A stretch of DNA of 5,796 nucleotides, taken from an uncultured Eubacteriales bacterium. GTDB taxonomy: Bacteria > Bacillota > Clostridia > Monoglobales > Monoglobaceae. Below the pieces are notes generated by a model that made no database searches, had not been told where the DNA came from, and worked only from the letters and a program-made list of their open reading frames with translations. Shown in pieces: positions 1 to 5,114 of this stretch. The position numbers and the translations under genes were made by a program. Numbering within the stretch: position 1 is the stretch's first letter; each line of letters opens with the position of its first letter. The stretch covers positions 1 through 5,796 of the forward strand of contig CATVQN010000086.1 in NCBI GenBank assembly GCA_958346135.1, given 5' to 3'.

Positions 1-60
1 GTTGCTCATAGAGATACAACGGCCAAAGGTTTTATAGGTTACTTCTTCAAATTTAATCAT
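1..60 (-). CDS. 5' end of an unidentified protein gene (partial, runs off left edge)
   Basis: An open frame starts with ATG at 60 and reads leftwards out of the window, giving 20 residues that begin MIKFEEVTYKTFGRC. A GAGGTGG ribosome binding site at 67-73 lies 6 nt upstream of the ATG, which makes the start convincing. The visible residues show no signal peptide or membrane segment. From memory, the opening resembles clostridial hypothetical proteins of a sugar-mutarotase-like (DUF4380-type) group, but 20 residues cannot establish this and I do not assign a function. The gene follows hpf on the same strand but is separated from it by the hpf terminator, so it probably has its own promoter between 74 and 182. 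The best -10 candidate there is TAAAAT at 120-125, without a good -35. Confidence 0.7.
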   Translation of the reverse strand, partial: MIKFEEVTYKTFGRCISMSN

Positions 61-182
61 TGGTATCCACCTCGTTTTATATTTTATTTTAAGGCAGGAG
101 AAAGGAGTTCCGCCTGCGCATTTTACTGTATTGAAAGTAAACTTGTACCGCCGGACGGCAGCTTTTCTGCGCATCACTCATG

Positions 183-209
183 AAAAAAGGGCGGCTGTCC
201 GCCCCTTTT
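183..209 (-). terminator. intrinsic terminator of hpf
   Basis: On the minus strand, GGGCGG (199-204) pairs with CCGCCC (189-194) around a 4-nt ACAG loop. The stem is extended by one G-T pair and four A-T pairs and runs into a TTTTTT tract (183-188). It begins about 10 nt past the hpf stop codon. The plus strand also folds, but its T-tract is only TTTT, so termination should be mainly for hpf. Confidence 0.9.
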
Positions 210-218
210 CTCTGTGTT

Positions 219-752
219 TCATTTTTCAAGCGCAATGAGTGCATAGTTGCCGTCTTTTCTTTTATAGACAACATTGGCGGCCATGGTGTCGGGATCGTTG
301 AAAATAAAGAAGTCATGTCCCAACATATTCATCTGTAAAATGGCCTCTTCAACCATCATCGGCTTTGCGTCCAGATGCTTTACCTTAATAATTTTGAATT
401 CGTCCTCTTCTTTTTCGGAAGCAGCGCCAAAATCCAGGTTATAGCTGTCAATGTTGGTGTCCCTAAGACGCTTTGCGAGCTTGGTTTTATTCTTACGAAT
501 CTGGCGATCGATATTGGCAAGACAGGTATCAATCGCCGTAAGTAATTCACCGTCGCGCGCCTCTGCCCGAATCAAAAAGCCTTTATAGGGGAAGGTGATT
601 TCTACCACCATTTGTTCCCGCTGCATGGATACAACAATACGGCATTCGGCATCATCTTCAAAGAATTTGTTGAGCTTTTTCACTTTGGCAAGCATCTTTT
701 CTTTGCTGGACTCTGCCAGTTCCACCTTTTTACAAATAATGTTGTAAGTCAT
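219..752 (-). CDS. hpf: ribosome hibernation promoting factor, long form
   Basis: This 177-residue cytoplasmic protein binds the 30S subunit in slow growth or stress. In the long form, it also dimerises 70S ribosomes into 100S particles. Residues 1 to about 98 look like the S30AE (sigma-54 modulation) domain, with the opening MTYNIICKKVELAE, the central VVEITFPYKGFLIRAEA strand pair and a basic helix near 82-97 (RQIRKNKTKLAKRLR). An acidic, flexible linker follows (about 99-118), then the C-terminal dimerisation domain (119-177), with typical FKIIKVKHLDAKPMMVEEAI and FFIFND segments. Both domains and the length fit the family's long form. An in-frame ATG exists at 770, but it lies upstream of the AGGAGGT at 759-765, so the start is placed at 752. 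The gene has its own promoter and terminator and appears monocistronic. In many Firmicutes the next gene is secA; the fragment at 1-60 does not look like SecA. Confidence 0.96.
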   Translation of the reverse strand: MTYNIICKKVELAESSKEKMLAKVKKLNKFFEDDAECRIVVSMQREQMVVEITFPYKGFLIRAEARDGELLTAIDTCLANIDRQIRKNKTKLAKRLRDTNIDSYNLDFGAASEKEEDEFKIIKVKHLDAKPMMVEEAILQMNMLGHDFFIFNDPDTMAANVVYKRKDGNYALIALEK

Positions 753-758
753 AGATAT

Positions 759-765
759 ACCTCCT
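759..765 (-). promoter_or_regulatory. hpf ribosome binding site
   Basis: The minus strand reads AGGAGGT, 6 nt before the ATG at 752. This near-perfect Shine-Dalgarno sequence rules out the in-frame ATG at 770, which lies on the wrong side of it and would add six residues (MTGGIS). Confidence 0.93.
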
Positions 766-821
766 GTCATTTGTTGAATGTTGACGAAATGTGTAAATCA
801 TAACATCTATCGTCTGTTTAT

Positions 822-850
822 ATTATATAGTAAAACTTCTAAAATAGCAA
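822..850 (-). promoter_or_regulatory. sigma-A promoter of hpf
   Basis: The minus strand has -35 TTGCTA (845-850), a 17-bp spacer and a consensus -10 TATAAT (822-827). Transcription should start near 815, giving a 5' leader of about 63 nt before the hpf ATG. I see no stable hairpin or known riboswitch in that leader. Hpf is commonly induced in stationary phase, but no alternative sigma-factor motif is evident here. Confidence 0.85.
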
Positions 851-973
851 TAGAAAAGGCAAAAATTTTACAGAAATTTCACAACCGAAGGAGCGGCTTA
901 TTTTCTGTATGGAAAAACTCAAATCATTTTAAGAAAAAGGCAGAGGAGATGAATGAACTTTGCTTATCATGGC

Positions 974-1002
974 TTGACAAATACCCGATATCGTGGTACA
1001 TT
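974..1002 (+). promoter_or_regulatory. extended -10 promoter of the serine hydrolase gene
   Basis: A perfect -35 TTGACA (974-979) is followed by 17 bp and a -10 TACATT (997-1002, 4 of 6 consensus). A TG dinucleotide at 994-995 gives the extended -10 form (TGn before the hexamer), which compensates for the weaker -10. The predicted start near 1009 leaves a leader of about 33 nt. The stretch 851-973, between this and the hpf promoter, holds no gene I can support. Confidence 0.75.
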
Positions 1003-1041
1003 TGAAAAAAATTCGATAGAAAAGAGAAGGAGCTAAGAAGT

Positions 1042-2226
1042 ATGGATTTTACACGGCTAAAGGATTATATGGATCGATTGGTAACGGAATACAATACTCC
1101 CGGTGTCGATTGCATCGTATACCGAGAGCATAAGGAGATTTTCAGATATTTCACCGGAATGAGTGATATAGAAAAGAATAAAAAAATGTGCGGGAACGAA
1201 TTATACCTTATTTTTTCTATGACGAAGATGCTCACCTGTACCTGTGCTCTGCAGCTTTATGAGAAGGGAAAGTATCTCATGAGTGATCCGATTTCTATGT
1301 ATTTGCCTGAATTTGAAAGGATGAGGATTTCCTCACAGGAATACGGTACGAAAAATGCATCGGACATTACGACAGGCGGTTCTATGGGAGAGGAGATCAA
1401 AAATGCCGGAGATGGATATGCAAAGAATCCCATTACCGTCAAAGACCTCTTTACCATGGGTGCGGGTCTTGATTATGACCTACAAGCCGATGGAATTCAA
1501 AAAGCATTAGAGGAGGGAAAAACCAGTACCCGGGAGCTGGTGGGGGCTTTGTCTAAGACAGTTCTTGGCTTTGAACCGGGAACCAGATACCGCTACAGCT
1601 TGTGTCATGATGTACTCGGCGCCTTGGTGGAGGTTTGGTCCGGGGAAAAATTCGGTGAATATATGCGTAAAAATATTTTTAAGCCGCTCGATATGAAGGA
1701 TACCTTTTTCGGCCTTCCAAAGGAGGAAGAACGGCTCTCGCGTATGGCGGCAAGATATACCTATGACGAAAACCACACTCCCAAGAGAATGTCTTTGGAA
1801 TGTCCCTTTGCTCTGTCTTTGGACTACGAGAGCGGCGGCGCCGGACTTACCTCATGTCCTGAGGATTATGCGGTCTTTCTTGACGCACTTGCAAACGGCG
1901 GCGTGGGTAAAAACGGCAACCGGATTTTGTCTGCCGCAACCGTTGAACTGATGGGAACCAATCATTTGACCGGAAAGCAATGTGAGGATTTTGACAACAT
2001 GAGAAAGGGTTACGGCTATGGTCTGGGTGTAAGGACGCACATTGATAAAAGCAGAAGCGGCTCTCTCAGCCCGATCGGTGAGTTCGGCTGGGATGGTGCG
2101 GCAGGCGCATTTTCCATGGTGGATACCCAAAATAAGCTTTCACTTACCTATTTTCAGCATATCCACAATTGGGATCTGAGAATACAGACGGAGATGCGGA
2201 ATATTTTATATGCATGTCTTGATTAG
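1042..2226 (+). CDS. serine hydrolase, beta-lactamase / class C penicillin-binding fold
   Basis: This 394-residue protein belongs to the beta-lactamase family (PF00144), which includes class C beta-lactamases, D-aminopeptidases and EstB-like esterases. The nucleophile motif S-x-x-K is SMTK, with Ser59 and Lys62. The second motif is Y185-S-L in RYSLCHDVLGALVE, where the classical Tyr-x-Asn has Leu in third place; this pattern is known to me from the esterase branch. The third motif is WDG (350-352) in FGWDGAAGAF, replacing KTG. GGAGLTSCPEDYAVFLDAL (265-283) is a further family signature. There is no signal peptide or transmembrane helix, so it is predicted to be cytoplasmic, which argues against a cell-wall or antibiotic-resistance role. 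The family fit is strong, but the substrate is unknown; an esterase or peptidase is as likely as anything else. The ATG at 1042 has AAGGAG at 1027-1032 with 9-nt spacing. The gene stands alone, with its own promoter and terminator. Confidence 0.93.
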   Translation: MDFTRLKDYMDRLVTEYNTPGVDCIVYREHKEIFRYFTGMSDIEKNKKMCGNELYLIFSMTKMLTCTCALQLYEKGKYLMSDPISMYLPEFERMRISSQEYGTKNASDITTGGSMGEEIKNAGDGYAKNPITVKDLFTMGAGLDYDLQADGIQKALEEGKTSTRELVGALSKTVLGFEPGTRYRYSLCHDVLGALVEVWSGEKFGEYMRKNIFKPLDMKDTFFGLPKEEERLSRMAARYTYDENHTPKRMSLECPFALSLDYESGGAGLTSCPEDYAVFLDALANGGVGKNGNRILSAATVELMGTNHLTGKQCEDFDNMRKGYGYGLGVRTHIDKSRSGSLSPIGEFGWDGAAGAFSMVDTQNKLSLTYFQHIHNWDLRIQTEMRNILYACLD

Positions 2227-2228
2227 AT

Positions 2229-2281
2229 AAAAAGAAACACTATGCTATGGAAGATAACTTCCGTCAGCATAGTGCTTTTTT
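2229..2281 (+). terminator. bidirectional intrinsic terminator between the hydrolase gene and folD
   Basis: CACTATGCT (2238-2246) pairs perfectly with AGCATAGTG (2266-2274). Inside it, a second stem GGAAG/CTTCC (2249-2253 and 2258-2262) closes an ATAA loop. The plus strand continues into TTTTTT (2276-2281), starting about 10 nt after the hydrolase stop. On the minus strand the same stem is followed by GTTTCTTTTT (2229-2237), so it can also end transcripts coming from folD, whose stop codon is 40 nt away. This is a typical shared terminator between convergent genes. Confidence 0.92.
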
Positions 2282-2313
2282 ATGAAAAGGACTTCATCCT
2301 TCCCAGGTTGAGT

Positions 2314-3174
2314 TTAACCACGCTTCTTCTCATGGGCACGCTTGGCGGCAGTTACCGTATTGCGCATGAGCATGGCAATGGTCATAGGCCCGACACCTCC
2401 GGGTACCGGTGTAATAGCTCCGGCAATGGGCTCTACCTCGTCAAAGTCCACATCACCGCAGAGCTTTTCGTTCTCGTCTCGGTCCATGCCCACATCAATC
2501 ACTACGGCGCCCGGTTTTACCATGTCGGCCTTTACAAATTTGGCAATGCCCACAGCGGCCACCAAAATATCAGCCCGCAAAGTTACCTCATTGAGATTTC
2601 GGGTCTTAGAATGGCAGATGGTTACGGTCCCGTTTTTGTGGAGAAGGAGCATAGACATGGGCTTTCCCACAATATTGCTTCTTCCGATGACGACGCACTC
2701 CTTGCCGGAGACCTCTACACCGCTCTCTTTGATCAGCTCCATGATTCCGGCCGGCGTACAGGGGACAAAATCAAAGTCTCCAATCATAATCCTTCCCACG
2801 TTCACCGGATGAAACGCATCCACGTCTTTTTCCGGCAGAATGCGGTTGATGATTGCCTTATCGTCTAAATGCTTCGGCAGGGGAAGCTGTACCAAAATCC
2901 CGTGAATCTTCGGATTATGATTGAGTTTGTCAATTAAGGCTAAAAGCTCTTCTTCGGTCGTTTCGGCCGAAAGCGCATGCTTTTCGGAATAGATATTTAG
3001 TTCCGCACAGGCCTTTTCTTTATTTGCCACATAGACCTTAGAAGCGGGATCATCGCCCACGATGACCACGGCCAGACCGGGTCTGGTTCCCGCCTTGGTA
3101 AGCGCTGCGACCTGCTCCTTTAGTTCCTCTTTTACTCTTGCGGAAACCAGTTTCCCGCTTAAAATTTTTGCCAT
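2314..3174 (-). CDS. folD: bifunctional methylenetetrahydrofolate dehydrogenase / methenyltetrahydrofolate cyclohydrolase
   Basis: FolD interconverts 5,10-methylene-, 5,10-methenyl- and 10-formyl-tetrahydrofolate in the cytoplasm, usually with NADP+, and supplies one-carbon units for purines and formyl-methionine. The 286 residues are full length for the family. Residues 1 to about 120 form the catalytic domain: Tyr48 and Lys52 in VYVANKEK match the E. coli Tyr50/Lys54 pair, VQLPLP (95-100) carries Gln96, and KDVDAFHP (116-123) carries Asp119. GRSNIVGKP (164-172) is the dinucleotide-binding turn and PVPGGVGPMT (256-265) the C-terminal signature, so all key residues are present. The ATG at 3174 has GGAG at 3184-3187 with 9-nt spacing. 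Its first 125 nt lie inside the end of the radical SAM gene in a different frame, which suggests one transcript and possible translational coupling. No separate promoter is evident. Confidence 0.97.
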   Translation of the reverse strand: MAKILSGKLVSARVKEELKEQVAALTKAGTRPGLAVVIVGDDPASKVYVANKEKACAELNIYSEKHALSAETTEEELLALIDKLNHNPKIHGILVQLPLPKHLDDKAIINRILPEKDVDAFHPVNVGRIMIGDFDFVPCTPAGIMELIKESGVEVSGKECVVIGRSNIVGKPMSMLLLHKNGTVTICHSKTRNLNEVTLRADILVAAVGIAKFVKADMVKPGAVVIDVGMDRDENEKLCGDVDFDEVEPIAGAITPVPGGVGPMTIAMLMRNTVTAAKRAHEKKRG

Positions 3175-5008
3175 TTTTCGTTTCTCCTTTTCTCTTGTCC
3201 GGAATCAGACATTGCGGGGAACTCCCGATTAAATCGGTGCGTCCCGCCTTGCAAAGCGCCTGATAGACAAGCTGGTAATTTTCCGGACGCCGGTATTGCA
3301 GCAGCGCCCTTTGCATTTGCTTTTCTTCATAGGTTTTGGGTACATAGACCGGCTGCATGGTTCTGGGGTCTAAGCCGGTATAGTACATACAGGTGGAAAG
3401 GCTGCCTGGAGTGGGATAAAAGTCCTGTACCTGTTCCGGATTCAAATGATGATCCCGCAGATATTCCGCAAGAGCAATTGCATCTTTTAGCCGGCTTCCG
3501 GGATGCGAGGACATCAGATAGGGAACCAAAAACTGTTTTTTCCCCAGCTCTTTGTTGATTGCATAGTATTTTTCAGAAAATTTGTCGTAAACCTCCCGTC
3601 CGGGCTTTCCCATGTACTTTAATACATGATCGGAGATATGCTCCGGTGCAACCTTTAACTGGCCGCTGATATGGTATTGACACAAATCCTTGAAAAAACG
3701 GTCATCGGTATCGTAGCTTAAATAATCATACCGAATCCCGGAGCGCACAAAGACACGTTTGACCCCCTTGACAGCCCGTAGCTTTTGCAGGAGAATCCGA
3801 TAATCCTCGTGGGTGATCTCCAGATTCGGACAGGGCGTGGGAAACAGACACTGTCTGCTCTTGCAGACGCCGTGGAGCAGCTGTTTTTTACAGGAGGGTC
3901 CACGAAAATTTGCGGTAGGCCCGCCCACATCATGGATGTAGCCTTTAAATCCTTTTTGCCGGGTTAAAAGCTCTGCTTCGGCAACCAGGGATTCGTGGCT
4001 TCGTGCGGTCACCGTCCGTCCCTGATGAAAGGTCAGGGCACAAAAGCTGCAGGCGCCGTAACAGCCCCGGCAGGAGGTCAGAGAAAACTGTACCTCAGAA
4101 ATGGCAGGAACACCGCCCATGGATTCATACATCGGGTGATAGGTACGCAGATAGGGCAAAGAATAAACTCCATCCAATTCTTCGGTAGAGAGCGGTGCCG
4201 CCGGAGGATTTTGTACAACATAAAAATCCCTGTCCAGCTGTGCTAAGGGGCGGCCTTGCACTGCATCCTGTTCCTGATACTGCTCCATGGTCGCCTTGGC
4301 ATAGACTTTTTTATCGGTACTGACCGCAGCATAGTCTGCCAAAATGACACTGCCTTTGGGAAGGTTTTCTTTTTCGGATTCCAGATAGACCGTGCCGGGA
4401 ACGCCACAAATGCTTCGTACCGGTACACCGGCCGCCAAAAGCTCTGCAACCGCTATAATTTGCCGTTCTCCCATGCCAAAAATCAAAAGGTCAGCGCCGC
4501 TGTCAATTAAAATACTTCGGCGGACGCGGTCACTCCAATAATCGTAATGGGCAAATCGTCGCAGACTGGCTTCAATGCCGCCGATGATGATGGGAACTTT
4601 GCGGCCGTAGGCCTCACGGATACGGTTGCAGTAGACGATGGTAGCACGATCCGGCCGAAGTCCAATTTTGCCGCCGGGAGAGTAAAAGTCGGTACTGCGC
4701 CTTTTTTTAGAAGCAGTATAGTGATTTACCATGGAATCAATATTCCCGGCGGAAACCAAAAAGCCAAGCCTTGGGCAGCCAAGACGCTGAAAGTCCTGGC
4801 ATGAATGCCAATCGGGCTGGGCGATTATGCCGACAGTATAACCCTTTGCTTCCAAAACCCTTGCAATAATGGCGGGGCCAAAGCTGGGGTGGTCTACATA
4901 GGCGTCGCCGATGACATAGACGAAGTCTAAAGCGGAAAGCCCTCGCTTTTGCATATCTCTTTTGGAAATCGGTAAAAATGTTTTTTGAGGAAATGATTTT
5001 GTATTCAT
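3050..5008 (-). CDS. YgiQ family radical SAM protein
   Basis: This 652-residue cytoplasmic iron-sulfur protein belongs to the YgiQ (UPF0313) family, whose reaction is not known to me. The N-terminal Radical_SAM_N region (about 10-300) has FLPISKRDM, GDAYVDHPSFG (34-44) and IIGGIEASLRRFAHYDYWSD (141-160). The radical SAM core follows, with Cys316, Cys320 and Cys323 in CYGACSFCALTFHQGR binding the 4Fe-4S cluster. A second cysteine group is at 373, 382, 387 and 393. SGQLKVAPEH (448-457) and FYPTPGSLSTCMYYTGLDP (530-548) lead into the DUF3362-like end. The last 48 residues are a basic tail (17 Lys/Arg, 2 Glu). The start is unsettled. The frame is open to a TTG at 5035 and also has an ATG at 5023, but neither has a ribosome binding site and both overlap the predicted promoter. 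The ATG at 5008 fits homologues best, though it also lacks a Shine-Dalgarno sequence. The gene overlaps folD downstream. Confidence 0.93.
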   Translation of the reverse strand: MNTKSFPQKTFLPISKRDMQKRGLSALDFVYVIGDAYVDHPSFGPAIIARVLEAKGYTVGIIAQPDWHSCQDFQRLGCPRLGFLVSAGNIDSMVNHYTASKKRRSTDFYSPGGKIGLRPDRATIVYCNRIREAYGRKVPIIIGGIEASLRRFAHYDYWSDRVRRSILIDSGADLLIFGMGERQIIAVAELLAAGVPVRSICGVPGTVYLESEKENLPKGSVILADYAAVSTDKKVYAKATMEQYQEQDAVQGRPLAQLDRDFYVVQNPPAAPLSTEELDGVYSLPYLRTYHPMYESMGGVPAISEVQFSLTSCRGCYGACSFCALTFHQGRTVTARSHESLVAEAELLTRQKGFKGYIHDVGGPTANFRGPSCKKQLLHGVCKSRQCLFPTPCPNLEITHEDYRILLQKLRAVKGVKRVFVRSGIRYDYLSYDTDDRFFKDLCQYHISGQLKVAPEHISDHVLKYMGKPGREVYDKFSEKYYAINKELGKKQFLVPYLMSSHPGSRLKDAIALAEYLRDHHLNPEQVQDFYPTPGSLSTCMYYTGLDPRTMQPVYVPKTYEEKQMQRALLQYRRPENYQLVYQALCKAGRTDLIGSSPQCLIPDKRKGETKNGKNFKRETGFRKSKRGTKGAGRSAYQGGNQTRSGRGHRGR

Positions 5009-5014
5009 AGAATT

Positions 5015-5043
5015 ATCATACATGATTTTTGTCAAAAAATCAA
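5015..5043 (-). promoter_or_regulatory. sigma-A promoter of ygiQ-folD, predicted to make a leaderless mRNA
   Basis: The minus strand has -35 TTGATT (5038-5043), a 17-bp spacer and -10 TATGAT (5015-5020, 5 of 6 consensus). Only 6 nt separate the -10 from the ATG at 5008, so the first transcribed base should be at or next to the A of the ATG. A perfect TTGACA at 5030-5035 also exists but has no -10 at the right distance. The promoter is divergent from that of the HAD gene. Confidence 0.65.
5023..5042. promoter_or_regulatory. operator-like palindrome over the ygiQ promoter
   Basis: TGATTTTT (5023-5030) and AAAAATCA (5035-5042) are exact reverse complements around a GTCA centre. The palindrome covers most of the ygiQ spacer and five bases of its -35, a position where a bound dimeric protein would block RNA polymerase. 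The sequence TTTTGTCAAA (5027-5036) inside it also fits the Spo0A box as I recall it (TTTTGTCRAA). It is AT-rich, so chance is a real alternative. No T-tract or gene end makes it a terminator. Confidence 0.35.
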
Positions 5044-5052
5044 GTATTTCTG

Positions 5053-5081
5053 TTGCATTTTGGACGCATTAGAGGTATAAT
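5053..5081 (+). promoter_or_regulatory. sigma-A promoter of the HAD phosphatase gene
   Basis: -35 TTGCAT (5053-5058), a 17-bp spacer and a consensus -10 TATAAT (5076-5081) predict a start near 5088 and a leader of about 27 nt. Nine base pairs separate this -35 from the divergent ygiQ -35, so one regulator or polymerase could affect both. Confidence 0.87.
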
Positions 5082-5114
5082 GATAGAAATGCAGAGATGA
5101 GAGGAGACTTTCAA

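Noticed and set aside
753..770. Longer hpf start at 770
   Set aside because: The ATG lies upstream of the AGGAGGT at 759-765, which serves the ATG at 752; the extra MTGGIS residues do not fit the family N-terminus.
778..1005. 75-codon plus-strand open frame in the hpf-hydrolase gap
   Set aside because: It has no ribosome binding site, runs across the hpf and hydrolase promoters, and its predicted peptide shows no recognisable motif.
2242..2868. 208-codon open frame on the plus strand, antisense to folD
   Set aside because: It starts inside the terminator hairpin, has no ribosome binding site, and lies opposite folD, which has every family motif. It is a shadow frame, as is the 156-codon frame at 2342-2812.
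3995..4804. Several plus-strand open frames opposite the radical SAM gene
   Set aside because: They are short, lack ribosome binding sites and recognisable domains, and overlap a gene with clear catalytic motifs.
5089..5100. Three-codon upstream frame (ATG CAG AGA TGA) before the HAD gene
   Set aside because: It would begin at the very 5' end of the transcript without a ribosome binding site and is short enough to be chance.
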